Shown here one piece after another: positions 25,919 to 35,146 of a stretch of 43,679 bases of DNA. The DNA is taken from the NCBI GenBank assembly GCA_965215775.1, contig CBDCEG010000033.1, positions 1 to 43,679 on the forward strand, given 5' to 3'. Positions within the stretch are counted from its first letter, which is position 1. Every line of letters begins with the position of its first letter. The notes beneath the pieces are model-generated. The model did no database searches, was not told the origin of the DNA, and saw nothing but the letters and a program-made list of their open reading frames with translations. Source of the DNA: CBDCEG01 sp965215775. Its GTDB lineage: Bacteria; Pseudomonadota; Gammaproteobacteria; Cardiobacteriales; Ostreibacteriaceae. The position numbers were made by a program, and so were the translations under genes.

Positions 25919-25954
25919 CTAACTTTAAGCATAACAAAAAGAGGAAAATAACAA

Positions 25955-26200
25955 ATGGCACTTTATATAACTGATGAATGCATTAACTGTGATGTTTGCG
26001 AGCCTGAATGTCCCAACGAAGCTATTTTCCAAGGCATAGATATTTATGAAATTAAATCAAATTCTTGTACTGAATGTGTAGGTCATTATGATGAACCACA
26101 ATGTATTGCGGTTTGCCCTGTTGACTGCATTTTATTAGATCCAAATAAGGTTGAAAACAAAGAGCAATTATTAGAAAAATTTAAACAATTAGAGGAATAA
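25955..26200 (+). CDS. YfhL-type 2[4Fe-4S] ferredoxin
   Basis: An 81-residue ferredoxin with two cluster motifs: CINCDVCEPECPNEAI (residues about 9-24) and the longer-spaced CTECVGHYDEPQCIAVCPVDCI (about 37-58). The insertion within the second motif is typical of the Alvin/YfhL class. It is a soluble low-potential electron carrier with an unsettled partner. A GAGGAAAA ribosome-binding site precedes the ATG. pgk begins 2 bp after its stop, so the pair is cotranscribed. Confidence 0.93.
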   Translation: MALYITDECINCDVCEPECPNEAIFQGIDIYEIKSNSCTECVGHYDEPQCIAVCPVDCILLDPNKVENKEQLLEKFKQLEE

Positions 26201-26202
26201 AA

Positions 26203-27387
26203 ATGAAATTTAAAAAAATGTTAGACCAAGATTTAAATGGTAAAAAAGTATTTATTAGGCAAGATTTTAATGTTCCAATCAAAGCTGGTGTTATAAAAAA
26301 TGATGCAAGATTAGTAGCAAGCTTAAGCACAATTAAACAAGCTTTGGAAAAAGGAGCTGCCGTTATTTTATCATCTCATTTGGGTCGCCCAACAGAAGGT
26401 GAATTTTCAGAAGAGTTTAGTTTAAAACCAATAGCAACTTGGCTTAGCGATAATTTGGGGCAAGAAGTAAAATTAATAAAAAACTATTTAGATGGTTCTC
26501 CAATTGATGTGAGGCCTAATCAAGCTGTGCTTTTAGAAAATGTTAGGTTTAATTCTGGTGAGAAAAAATGTGATGATGAACTTTCTAAAAAATTAGCAAA
26601 CCTTGCAGATATTTTTGTGATGGATGCGTTTGGAAGTGCGCATAGAGCACATGCTTCAACTTATGGAATTGCAAAATATATTGATATAGCTTGTGCTGGA
26701 CCTTTGGTTGAAAAGGAAGTTCTAAATATTGAAAGCTTTTTACAAAACTCTAAAAAACCTGTTTTGGCAGTAGTTGGTGGAGCTAAAGTATCTAGTAAAT
26801 TATCTATTTTAGAAGTTTTAATTGAAAAAGTTGACACACTTATTGTTGGTGGTGGTATTGCAAATACTTTTTTAGCAGCAACAGGGCAAAAAATTGGTAA
26901 ATCACTTTATGAAGAAGATTTGATACCAGTTTGTCTTAAAATATTAGAAAAAGCCAAAAAACTAAATACAGCAATTCCTTTACCAACAGATCTTGGTGTA
27001 GCTAAAGAGTTTTCAGAAAATGAAGAGTGTATTTTTAAGGTGAATTCAGAAGTTGAAGCTGATGATTTGATTTTGGATATTGGTCCAAAAACTGCTGAAA
27101 GTTATGCACAAATCGCAAGTCAAGCTAAGACTATTTTATGGAATGGTCCTGTTGGAGTTTTTGAATTTGATAATTTTGGCACAGGAACTGAAAAAATTGC
27201 CAAAGCAATTGCAAATTCTGATGGTTTTTCAATAGCAGGTGGTGGAGATACAATTGCAGCAATTGATAAGTATCACTTACATAACGAAATATCTTATATA
27301 ACAACAGGTGGTGGTGCTTTCTTAGAGTATGTTGAAGGCAAGAAACTTCCAGCAATTGCAATTTTGGAAGAAAGATTTAATTCATAA
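26203..27387 (+). CDS. pgk: Phosphoglycerate kinase
   Basis: A 394-residue, full-length enzyme interconverting 1,3-bisphosphoglycerate + ADP and 3-phosphoglycerate + ATP in the cytosol. Diagnostic pieces are GKKVFIRQDFNVPIKAGVI (substrate-binding arginine and Asp/Asn), SHLGRPTEG, LLENVRFNSGEKK, DAFGSAHRAHAST, AVVGGAKVSSKL, WNGPVGVFEFD and the nucleotide-binding GGGDTIAAI near the end. It is immediately downstream of the ferredoxin gene. It is not in the tkt-gapA cluster, an arrangement different from tkt-gap-pgk operons seen in many Gammaproteobacteria. Confidence 0.98.
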   Translation: MKFKKMLDQDLNGKKVFIRQDFNVPIKAGVIKNDARLVASLSTIKQALEKGAAVILSSHLGRPTEGEFSEEFSLKPIATWLSDNLGQEVKLIKNYLDGSPIDVRPNQAVLLENVRFNSGEKKCDDELSKKLANLADIFVMDAFGSAHRAHASTYGIAKYIDIACAGPLVEKEVLNIESFLQNSKKPVLAVVGGAKVSSKLSILEVLIEKVDTLIVGGGIANTFLAATGQKIGKSLYEEDLIPVCLKILEKAKKLNTAIPLPTDLGVAKEFSENEECIFKVNSEVEADDLILDIGPKTAESYAQIASQAKTILWNGPVGVFEFDNFGTGTEKIAKAIANSDGFSIAGGGDTIAAIDKYHLHNEISYITTGGGAFLEYVEGKKLPAIAILEERFNS

Positions 27388-27438
27388 ATTTTATTATTTA
27401 TTTTATAAATTTATTATTTAATTAAAAAAGAGGAAAAA

Positions 27439-28698
27439 ATGAGTAACCAACAAATAATAGAAAGACTAAAAGAGTTAGAACAAATTTTAGAACAATATAA
27501 ATCAGAAAGACTTTCTTTAGATATAACAAGAGGAAAGCCAAGCTCTGAGCAATTAGATTTGGCACTACCAATGCTTAACTGCATAACTGAAAATAATTTT
27601 AGAACAGCTGATAATACTGATGCTAGAAATTATGGAGTTTTAGATGGTATTTTAGAAATGAAAAGTTTCTTTGCCGAAGTCTTAGGTGTTACAAATACAG
27701 AGGTTTTTGTTGGTGGTAATTCAAGCTTAACATTAATGCACGATTTAGTTGGTTTTGCTTATGTTCATGGATTTTTGGACTCTGATAAACCTTGGTCTGA
27801 GCAAAAAGTAAAATTCTTATGCCCAGTTCCAGGATACGATAGACATTTCACAATCTGTGAGCATTTTAATATTGAAATGATAAACATTCCAATGCTTGCT
27901 GATGGTCCTGATATGGATTTGATTGAAAAACTGGTAGCAGAAGATGATTCTATAAAAGGTATTTGGTGTGTTCCAAAATATCAAAATCCAACTGGAATTA
28001 CTTTTTCAGATGAAGTTGTAACACGAATGGCTAAAATGCCAACTAAAGCAAAAGACTTTAAAATACTTTGGGATAATGCTTATGTTGTGCATCATTTAGG
28101 AGATAAAATTGATAATCTTAAAAATATTCATCAAGCTTGTGTAAATTTTGGAAATGATAATCGTGTGTTTGAATTTTGTTCAACTTCTAAAGTAACATTT
28201 GCTGGAGCTGGAGTTTCTGCGATTGCTTCAAGTGTTGTAAATAACGCTTGGTTGAAAAAACATTATTCATACCAAGCAATTGGTTATGATAAATTAAATC
28301 AGCTAAGACATATCAAATTCTTAAAAAATAAAGCTGGTCTTTTAGAGCATATGCAAAAACAATCAAATATTTTAACTCCTAAATTTAATGCAGTTATTGA
28401 AAAACTAGAAAAAGCATTTTCTAAAAATGAATTAGCTAGCTGGACAGTTCCAAAAGGTGGTTATTTTATTAGTTTAGATACTCAAAAAGGACTTGCTAGA
28501 AAAGTTGTGAAAATGATGGACGATTTAGGAGTGAAATTAACTCCAGCTGGTGCAACATATCCATACAATAAAGACCCAGCAGACAGAAATATCCGTATTG
28601 CCCCTTCAATGCCTGTTGTTGCGGATATTGAAAAAGCATCAGATGTTTTGGTTGCAGTTATTGAATATATAACTTTAGGAGCAAGTGTAAGTGATTAA
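27439..28698 (+). CDS. Class Ib aspartate aminotransferase (MocR/AspT-type)
   Basis: A 419-residue PLP aminotransferase that follows the actinobacterial AspT of Corynebacterium along its length: LDITRGKPSSEQLDLALPML near the start, YGVLDGILEMKSFFAEVLGV, FLCPVPGYDRHF, GIWCVPKYQNPTG, the PLP lysine in CSTSKVTFAGAGV, VPKGGYFISLD and NIRIAPSMP. It should transfer the amino group between aspartate and 2-oxoglutarate. The subgroup is less common in Proteobacteria than class Ia AspC. A GAGGAAAAA ribosome-binding site precedes it. A strong terminator follows, so it is the last gene of the plus-strand run that starts upstream. Confidence 0.9.
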   Translation: MSNQQIIERLKELEQILEQYKSERLSLDITRGKPSSEQLDLALPMLNCITENNFRTADNTDARNYGVLDGILEMKSFFAEVLGVTNTEVFVGGNSSLTLMHDLVGFAYVHGFLDSDKPWSEQKVKFLCPVPGYDRHFTICEHFNIEMINIPMLADGPDMDLIEKLVAEDDSIKGIWCVPKYQNPTGITFSDEVVTRMAKMPTKAKDFKILWDNAYVVHHLGDKIDNLKNIHQACVNFGNDNRVFEFCSTSKVTFAGAGVSAIASSVVNNAWLKKHYSYQAIGYDKLNQLRHIKFLKNKAGLLEHMQKQSNILTPKFNAVIEKLEKAFSKNELASWTVPKGGYFISLDTQKGLARKVVKMMDDLGVKLTPAGATYPYNKDPADRNIRIAPSMPVVADIEKASDVLVAVIEYITLGASVSD

Positions 28699-28713
28699 TT
28701 GTTAAATAACTAG

Positions 28714-28741
28714 AAATGCCCGATAATTTTCTCGGGCATTT
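28714..28741 (+). terminator. Rho-independent terminator
   Basis: A 10-bp perfect stem (AAATGCCCGA at 28714-28723 with TCGGGCATTT at 28732-28741), an 8-nt loop and a following T run. It is the strongest hairpin in this AT-rich stretch and lies 16 bp after the aminotransferase stop. Confidence 0.95.
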
Positions 28742-28815
28742 TTACTAAACTATCAATTAGTTGATTAGTTAGATTGTTAGACTATAAAAGAACTAATAAA
28801 CAAATTCAAAAACAT

Positions 28816-29556
28816 ATGAACCAAGAAATTTTTTATACAAAGCACATTGAAAACCCAAAAAACTCAACACTTTTTTTACTACATAGTGGTGGAATGGCAG
28901 GAGTTGAGTGGGATCCACAAATTAAATATTTGAAAAAGAATTTTTCTTTAATAATTCCAGATATGCTTGGGCATGGTAAGTCTTTGTTAGATGGAGATTT
29001 AACTATTGCAAAAATGGCAAAAGCTGTTTATGGAATTTTGCAAAAAGAAAATATACAAAAAGCACATTTTGTAGGTTCTTCAATGGGGGGTGCAGTTGCA
29101 TTATTTTTAGCAATTAATTATCCTCAAATTATAGATAGATTAGTTATTTATAGAATTGGTTATAAAAAAAACACTCAAACCCACGAGCAAACTCAATCAA
29201 TGGCAAATCCTGAATATTGGAAAAAGTTTGGCTTACACAGATGGTTATCAAAACTTCACTTAGCCCAAGGTGATGAAAATTCTTGGGAAACTGTAATAAG
29301 AAATGTTTCCAAATCACTTGATCCTAAAACAAGCGATCATAATCATAGTATTTCTACAATTGCTAAAATAAAAGCTAAAACTTTATTAATAGCAGGTGAT
29401 AGAGATCCTGTTATTCCACTGGAAGTGGTTTTGGAAATGCATAATGCTATGCCTAACTCTGGACTTTGGATTATGCCTTATACAACACACATAACTAATA
29501 CAAACACTTGGCGTGATAAGGCTTTTGCTGATGAACTTATTCGTTTTTTTAGATAA
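28816..29556 (+). CDS. Alpha/beta-hydrolase fold protein
   Basis: About 246 residues from the ATG at 28816 (MNQEIFYTKHIEN). An upstream TTG at 28774 would add 14 residues that do not look conserved. The fold's landmarks are present: the oxyanion strand LFLLHSGGMAGVEWDPQ, PDMLGHGKS, the nucleophile elbow FVGSSMGGAVAL (Ser), the acid in LLIAGDRDPVIP (Asp) and the histidine in YTTHITNTN. Cytosolic esterase/lipase-like enzyme of unknown substrate. It lies alone between a terminator and the convergent histidine-kinase gene, with only 12 bp to the latter's stop. Confidence 0.85.
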   Translation: MNQEIFYTKHIENPKNSTLFLLHSGGMAGVEWDPQIKYLKKNFSLIIPDMLGHGKSLLDGDLTIAKMAKAVYGILQKENIQKAHFVGSSMGGAVALFLAINYPQIIDRLVIYRIGYKKNTQTHEQTQSMANPEYWKKFGLHRWLSKLHLAQGDENSWETVIRNVSKSLDPKTSDHNHSISTIAKIKAKTLLIAGDRDPVIPLEVVLEMHNAMPNSGLWIMPYTTHITNTNTWRDKAFADELIRFFR

Positions 29557-29568
29557 TATACAAACTAA

Positions 29569-31087
29569 TTAAACATTCCAAATAAGGCTAAACTGCATTC
29601 CATTATTTGTATTTTTAGCTTTTATTTGGGCATTAATTTTTTGTGCTAACTGTTTGCTAATTGTTAGACCAATTCCAGTTCCAGAAACGCCTTCAGTTAT
29701 ATTGGATTGAACTCTATAAAAAGGTTTGAAAATATTTTTCATTTCATTATCATCAATTCCTTGACCATAATCCCTAACTGTTATTTGTAAATTATTAGTT
29801 TTGTTTAAACTAGCTTTTATATCAATTTTCTTACCTTTTTTTGCATATTTTTGTGCATTACTAACAAAGTTACCTAATATTTGGGTAATTATATCTTTAT
29901 CAGAATTAATTTCTAAACCTTTACAAGCTTCATCTATAGTTGTATTAATTTGCATATTATCAGCCAATAAAGTTGGTTGGAAAATATCAATAATTGAGCT
30001 AAAAACACTTTCAATTGTAAAAGTGCTTTTATTAACTTGAGGTTCTTTATTAAAGTTTAAAATATTTTGAATTAATCTACTTAATCGTTTACTTTCACTG
30101 GTTATTATTGATAAATATTTAGCTTCTTTTGAATTAAACTCAGCTTTATCCTCCATTATTTCCGCATACATTCTAATATTTGTTAAAGGAGTTTTTAGCT
30201 CGTGAGAGACTTGATTTACAAAGGATACTTGTTGTTTTGCAAGTTTTAAATTTTTGGTTAATTCTTTATACAAAAAGAAAGCAAGCAGACAAATTATAGA
30301 AATAATAATAACTAATGTCAAAATTATAAAAATACTAAAACTATTATCAATAATTTCTTTATAAGAATATTTTATAGTCCAATCAGATAAAGGATATTGT
30401 AGGTTTTTATTAATTTCTTTTTCATAATTAGTTATATTTTTTATATTATTATTTTGCATTAAAATACGATTTCCTTCAGAAATTATAACATTTGAATTTT
30501 TGTATTTTATATTCAAATTTGCAGTTAATTCGGAAAGGAAATTTATATATGAAAATTCAAAACCGATAATATTATCATTTTGTTTTTGCCAAAAAAATAT
30601 TTGTTTTGGAGTTCTATTTTGCACCAAAAACCAACCGTTCTCTAAGCTATTAGCTGCTACTGTTGATACTATTTCAACTTGTTTGTTTTGAGCTAAAAGC
30701 AGAGTTGAATCATTTGCAAAAGGAGTAATTTGTTTTATTAATAAAGTTTCTTTTTCTGATAAAGCTTGTGATGAATTTGGAAATAATATATTACTATTTT
30801 GAATGGCAAAAGCTTGATTTATATTATTATTACTTTCAACCAAATTTCTTATATTTTTAGTATTTATATCTAAGTACTGAGAAATTGCTGAAAATTTTGT
30901 TTGTTTTTGTTTTAATAAATTTAGAATAAAACCTTCAATATTTTTCACTCTAACATTTACAATTTCAAACTGATTTTGTTTTTTGCGTTATCTCGTTGTT
31001 TTTTATGGCTTGTAAGCCAAAATAACTAACTAATCCAGTGAGGAAAAGTATGATTAAAATAATTGTTATTTTTATTTTGTTTTGCAT
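29569..31087 (-). pseudogene. Sensor histidine kinase, N-terminal helix separated by a frameshift
   Basis: The main frame (30948-29569, 459 residues from a GTG) has a sensor region of about 200 residues, a membrane helix (about 205-227), the HisKA box VNQVSHELKTPLTNIRMYAE (His249), the N box NFVSNAQKYAKKG, G1 RDYGQGIDDNE and G2 GVSGTGIGLTIS. It lacks a first membrane helix. That helix is in another frame just upstream: ATG at 31087, MQNKIKITIILIILFLTGLV. This frame runs 41 residues to a stop. Deleting one T of the six at 30979-30984 joins the two into a standard two-helix sensor kinase of about 500 residues. No response-regulator gene is adjacent. It is a true break, a slippage switch or an assembly error. 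Confidence 0.8.
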
Positions 31088-31108
31088 ATTTTTAGTTTAG
31101 CACAAATA

Positions 31109-31157
31109 GTCCAATGGGCAATTTAATGTTAATTTCTAAATTGCAATACCATTGGAC
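31109..31157. repeat. Inverted repeat between VWA gene and kinase
   Basis: GTCCAATGG (31109-31117) pairs with CCATTGGAC (31149-31157), and inside it AATTTA with TAAATT, leaving a loop of about 11 nt. It lies 16 bp downstream of the VWA-gene stop on the minus strand and may terminate that transcript, although no strong U-tract follows. Confidence 0.5.
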
Positions 31158-31173
31158 GATTCATTTCTAAAAT

Positions 31174-32541
31174 TTATTTACCACTTTTCTTAAGGTTAAA
31201 TGATTTTTGTTTGATAGATTTTTTATTATATTCTATAGACTTACTCTCAATATCTTGCAAAGAGGCTTCATCCTCTACAACCACAGATTGGATTTTATCA
31301 AGGGCTGAAGAGCTACTAAAAGATTCTTTATATACTTCTAAGCTTTCTTTTTTTTCATTTAAAATTTTCATTGCAGCATTTTTATCACCTTTTTCAAGAG
31401 CTTTTTTTGCAGCATAATTTTGTATATTACTTTTTTGAATAACACTTTGCACCAAAACATCTTCTACTATGGTTTCTTTAACTTTTTGTTTTGATTTGGT
31501 GTATTTTATTGAAACCAATTGATTTTCTTTTTGTTTTTCTAGTGTTTGCATATTTTTATAACTAATATTTATATCAGCTAAAGATTTTTCTGCATTGTTT
31601 TTTCCTTTTTCTGGAATAACTTCAAGTAAAACATATTTTTCTTGGTTTGCGTAAATTTGATTCATTTTCACAATAACTTTTTGCCCAATAATTTCGCCAT
31701 CATAACCTAATAATCTAACTGGTTTAACATCACCTTTTAAGTTTATAATTATTTCAATATTTTGTGCAACGATAGACATAGCATCTTTGAATTCTTTATT
31801 AAAAGCTGTTTCTAAGTCTTTAGAATTCTCAACAAAGATATGATTTCCATCAGAATAATTAGCAATTGCTGCCATTAAGTTTTCATTATAACCAACGCCT
31901 AAACCAATTGTTGTTACAGCAATTCCTTTTTTACCTGCTAACTTACCTAATTCAGCTAGTTCACTTGTTGAGCTTGGGCCAATATTTGCTTGTCCATCAG
32001 AAAGCAAAATCACACGATTTATTTGATTATCATCAATAAATTTCTTAACCTCTTTAATCCCTTTGCTAACTCCTGCAAACAAGGCTGTGCTTCCACTTGC
32101 TTGAATATTACTTTTTATTTTTTTGATTAATTCTTTTTTGTTATTTACTTTGGTTGCTGAAATAATAACTTCTGCAGAATCATCGTAACCAATAACTGAA
32201 ATAATATCAGTTTTGTTTAATAAATTAACAGCAAGTATTGCTGCTTGTCTTGCTTTTTTGATTTTATCGCCACTCATTGAGCCAGATCTATCAATTACAA
32301 TTGCTAAGTTAATTGGTTTTCTATCTGATTTTTCAATAATATCAAAACCTTTTAATGAAACTCGCAAATAGTTTTTTTCACTTGTATTTTCTAAAACAAC
32401 AGGTGAGGATAACTGTGAATTAATTTCTATTTTAGGGTTTACTACTTTTATTTTCTTTGCAAAAGAAGTGTTTGCAACAAGCACACTGCTTAGAATTAAA
32501 GAAAACTGTAATGTCTTCTTTAGTTTGTTTTTTATATTCAT
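31174..32541 (-). CDS. Secreted VWA-domain protein
   Basis: A 455-residue protein with a signal peptide (FSLILSSVLVANTSFAKK, cleavage near residue 28). A beta region precedes a von Willebrand factor A domain (about residues 75-245). Its metal site is complete: DRSGSMSGDK (DxSxS), TALFAGVSKG (Thr) and LLSDGQANIG (Asp). It resembles periplasmic YfbK/BatA-like VWA proteins. A C-terminal third rich in Lys/Glu/Ser follows, with the segment AAKKALEKGDKNAAMKIL. No membrane anchor is seen at the C-terminus. VWA domains bind partner proteins through the metal ion. The gene is transcribed away from hsdM, with a 187-bp divergent spacer. Confidence 0.85.
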   Translation of the reverse strand: MNIKNKLKKTLQFSLILSSVLVANTSFAKKIKVVNPKIEINSQLSSPVVLENTSEKNYLRVSLKGFDIIEKSDRKPINLAIVIDRSGSMSGDKIKKARQAAILAVNLLNKTDIISVIGYDDSAEVIISATKVNNKKELIKKIKSNIQASGSTALFAGVSKGIKEVKKFIDDNQINRVILLSDGQANIGPSSTSELAELGKLAGKKGIAVTTIGLGVGYNENLMAAIANYSDGNHIFVENSKDLETAFNKEFKDAMSIVAQNIEIIINLKGDVKPVRLLGYDGEIIGQKVIVKMNQIYANQEKYVLLEVIPEKGKNNAEKSLADINISYKNMQTLEKQKENQLVSIKYTKSKQKVKETIVEDVLVQSVIQKSNIQNYAAKKALEKGDKNAAMKILNEKKESLEVYKESFSSSSALDKIQSVVVEDEASLQDIESKSIEYNKKSIKQKSFNLKKSGK

Positions 32542-32688
32542 AATTTTCTCCGTTTAATTTATAAAATGATACATTGTTTTAAAAGTGAGTCTATTATCAC
32601 TTGGAAATAAATTAAGTTGTTTGTTTAATGTAAAAACTTGTAAAAAAGTTGTAAAAAAGTTATAAAAAAAATTCTTATATTGTATTTT

Positions 32689-32697
32689 TGTTATAAT
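32689..32697 (+). promoter_or_regulatory. Extended -10 promoter of the hsd operon
   Basis: TGTTATAAT: a perfect -10 (32692-32697) with a TG extension, 31 bp before the hsdM ATG. It is embedded in the segment ATTTTTGTTATAATTA, which recurs before the gene at 39313. Confidence 0.6.
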
Positions 32698-32728
32698 TAA
32701 TTTTTACTGAAAACTCAAGAGACTAAAT

Positions 32729-34213
32729 ATGTTTGAACAAAGTTTTAAAAATATAGATGATATTCTGCACAAAGATGCTGGTTGTGGAAGCGAATTAGAT
32801 TATGTAGAACAAACTTCTTGGGTTTTATTTTTAAAATATTTGGATGATTTAGAGAAAGATAAGGAAAATGGAGCAGTATTAAAAGGAGAAGATTACACCA
32901 GAATTATTGATGTTAAGTATCGTTGGGATAAATGGGCTGCACCAAAATTGGAAGATGGAAAAATTGACCATAACGCACTCACAGGAGACGATTTATTAGA
33001 TTTTGTAAATGGAGAATTATTTCCATATCTCAAAAAATTCAAACAAAATGCCACAAGTGCCGATACCATAGAATACAAAATTGGCGAAATATTTAGCGAA
33101 CTCAAAAACCGAATTCAAAGCGGTTACAACCTTAGAGAAGTAGTAAGTCTAATTGATGTGCTAAGATTTAGAACTCACGCCGAACAGCTGGAAATGAGCC
33201 ATTTGTATGAAGGTAAAATTAAAAATATGGGTAATGCAGGTCGTAATGGTGGCGAATATTATACGCCTCGCCCTTTAATCAAAACCATTATAAAAGTGGT
33301 TGCACCCCAAATTGGTGAAACCGTTTATGATGGTGCTGTAGGAAGTGCAGGATTTTTGGTAGAAGCTTTTGATTACTTGACTTTGACAGGCTCAGCCACC
33401 AAAAACGGATTATCTACAAAAGATGTAGAAACTCTTCAAAAGAAAACCTTTTACGGAAAAGAGAAAAAATCACTTGCTTATATTATTGGTATTATGAATA
33501 TGATATTACACGGAGTGGAAGCTCCAAACATTATACATACCAATACTTTAGCAGAAAACTTGAGTGATATTCAAGAAAAAGACCGTTATAATGTAGTTTT
33601 GGCAAATCCACCTTTTGGTGGAAAAGAACGGGCTGAAGTTCAACAAAATTTCCCGATAAAAACAGGTGAAACTGCAAGTTTGTTTTTGCAACATTTTATT
33701 AAAATACTCAAAGCAGGTGGCAAAGCTGGTATTGTCATTAAAAATACTTTTTTGAGCAATACTGATAATGCTTCTATTGCACTGCGAAAAGAATTATTGA
33801 CCAATTGCAATTTGCATACAGTTTTGGATTTGCCTGGTGGAACATTTACAGGGGCTGGTGTAAAAACCGTGGTTTTGTTTTTTACCAAAGGCGAACCAAC
33901 CAAAAAAGTATGGTTTTACCAACTTAATTTGGATAGAAACTTAGGCAAAACAAATCCATTAAACGAAAAGGATTTGGCAGAATTTGTTACTCTACAAGCC
34001 AAAAGAGCCAAAGCAATAGCAGGCCCTGAAACAGAAAACAGTTGGAATGTGGACATAGGGTCATTGAGCGGAGCCGAAATGGATCTAAGTGCAAAAAACC
34101 CAAACACACCAGAAGAAGCACCACTACGCCAACCTGATGAAATATTATCTGCAATGAAAATTCTTGATAAAGAAAGTGCAGATATTTTAAAGACCATCAA
34201 AGAACTGTTATGA
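32729..34213 (+). CDS. hsdM: Type I restriction-modification methyltransferase subunit
   Basis: A 494-residue N6-adenine DNA methyltransferase. The N-terminal HsdM domain starts MFEQSFKNIDDILHKDAGCG and includes SWVLFLKYLDDLE. The catalytic part has the target-site entry motif GEYYTPRPLIK, the SAM-binding motif DGAVGSAGFLVEAFDYL and the catalytic NPPFGG (motif IV). It acts as M2S for modification and within R2M2S for restriction. A short in-frame insertion reading SLSGAEM (34063-34081) looks like a flavobacterial-type repeat. Its 3' end (34151-34213) is duplicated at 35084. The BRO-domain gene starts at the hsdM stop with a 4-bp overlap. Confidence 0.95.
   Translation: MFEQSFKNIDDILHKDAGCGSELDYVEQTSWVLFLKYLDDLEKDKENGAVLKGEDYTRIIDVKYRWDKWAAPKLEDGKIDHNALTGDDLLDFVNGELFPYLKKFKQNATSADTIEYKIGEIFSELKNRIQSGYNLREVVSLIDVLRFRTHAEQLEMSHLYEGKIKNMGNAGRNGGEYYTPRPLIKTIIKVVAPQIGETVYDGAVGSAGFLVEAFDYLTLTGSATKNGLSTKDVETLQKKTFYGKEKKSLAYIIGIMNMILHGVEAPNIIHTNTLAENLSDIQEKDRYNVVLANPPFGGKERAEVQQNFPIKTGETASLFLQHFIKILKAGGKAGIVIKNTFLSNTDNASIALRKELLTNCNLHTVLDLPGGTFTGAGVKTVVLFFTKGEPTKKVWFYQLNLDRNLGKTNPLNEKDLAEFVTLQAKRAKAIAGPETENSWNVDIGSLSGAEMDLSAKNPNTPEEAPLRQPDEILSAMKILDKESADILKTIKELL
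34063..34081 (+). repeat. Short interspersed element inside hsdM
   Basis: ATTGAGCGGAGCCGAAATG within the hsdM frame. It matches 18 of 19 bases of the element inside hsdR at 38105-38123. Flanking bases can pair (CATT with AATG) around a conserved loop GAGCGGAGYCGA. I know this loop sequence as very frequent in Flavobacteria genomes. Confidence 0.6.
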
Positions 34214-34217
34214 AAAA
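34151..34217 (+). repeat. 67-bp direct repeat, copy 1 (hsdM 3' end)
   Basis: The last 63 bp of hsdM plus AAAA recur at 35084-35150 with two mismatches, flanking the BRO-domain gene. Confidence 0.95.
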
Positions 34218-35067
34218 TGAAAATAAATTACAACTCTTCCAAAATAAAAGTATAAGAACGCATTGGGATGAAGAGAATGAAAAATGGTATTTTTCTATAG
34301 TTGATGTTGTAACTGTTTTGACCAATAGTAAAAATCCACAAACATATTGGAGAGTATTAAAAAAAAGGTTGTTAGATGAGGGGAATGAAACCGTTACAAA
34401 TTGTAACGGTTTCAAAATGCTTGCCCAAGATGGAAAAATGCGAAAAACAGATATTGCAGATACGCAACAATTATTACGCCTTATCCAATCTATTCCTTCC
34501 AAAAAAGCAGAACCTTTTAAACTATGGCTTGCAAAAGTAGGTTCCGAACGCATTGAAGAAACTGAAGACCCAGAGTTGGCGTTTGACCGTGCTATGGAAA
34601 CCTACCTTGCCAAAGGTTATTCCAAAGAATGGATAAACCAACGCCTGAAAAGTATAGAGGTTCGCAAAGAACTCACAGATGAATGGCAAGATAGAGGTAT
34701 GAAAAAAGGATTGGAATATGCAATACTTACCAATGAACTAACCAAAGCTTGGGCAGGAAAAGATATAAAAGAATACAAAAAATACAAAGGGCTAAAAAAA
34801 GAAAATCTTCGTGATAATATGAGTAACCTTGAATTGGTTCTTAATATGTTGGCAGAAGCCTCTACCACAGAAATATCAAAAGAAAAGCAACCAAAAGGAT
34901 TAGCAGAGAATAAAGATATTGCTCATAAAGGTGGTAATGCAGCAAAAAAAGCAAGATTGGAAATTGAAAAACAAACAGGTAAACCTATCATTACTACTAA
35001 AAATGCAAATACTTTAATGGAAAATGATAAATTGAGAATTAAAAATAATTTCAATGATAAAAACTAA
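34210..35067 (+). CDS. BRO-N domain protein (DNA-damage-inducible protein D-like)
   Basis: A 285-residue protein with an N-terminal BRO domain (residues about 10-110; SIRTHWDEENEKWYFSIVDV, YWRVLKKRL, QQLLRLIQSIPSKKAEPFKL) and a helical, charged C-terminal half (KGYSKEWINQRLKSIEVRKE, DEWQDRGMKKGLEYAILTNE, HKGGNAAKKARLEIEKQTGK). This corresponds to the DinD-like proteins often found in type I RM operons of Bacteroidota and others; BRO domains bind DNA. Its start overlaps the hsdM stop by four bases. It is bracketed by 67-bp direct repeats, so it appears to be an insert between hsdM and the specificity gene. A role in controlling or assisting the RM system is inference. Confidence 0.8.
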   Translation: MKNENKLQLFQNKSIRTHWDEENEKWYFSIVDVVTVLTNSKNPQTYWRVLKKRLLDEGNETVTNCNGFKMLAQDGKMRKTDIADTQQLLRLIQSIPSKKAEPFKLWLAKVGSERIEETEDPELAFDRAMETYLAKGYSKEWINQRLKSIEVRKELTDEWQDRGMKKGLEYAILTNELTKAWAGKDIKEYKKYKGLKKENLRDNMSNLELVLNMLAEASTTEISKEKQPKGLAENKDIAHKGGNAAKKARLEIEKQTGKPIITTKNANTLMENDKLRIKNNFNDKN

Positions 35068-35068
35068 T

Positions 35069-35146
35069 ATGAGAAAAAGCGATGCAATGAAAATTCTTGA
35101 TAAAGAAAGTGCAGATATTTTAAAAACCATCAAAGAGCTGTTATGA
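35069..35146 (+). other. Remnant ORF of the duplicated hsdM tail
   Basis: A 25-codon frame, MRKSDAMKILDKESADILK..., that repeats the C-terminus of HsdM in frame and ends in TGA overlapping the ATG of the specificity gene (ATGA). It keeps translational coupling between the BRO gene and hsdS even though it encodes only a fragment. Confidence 0.5.
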
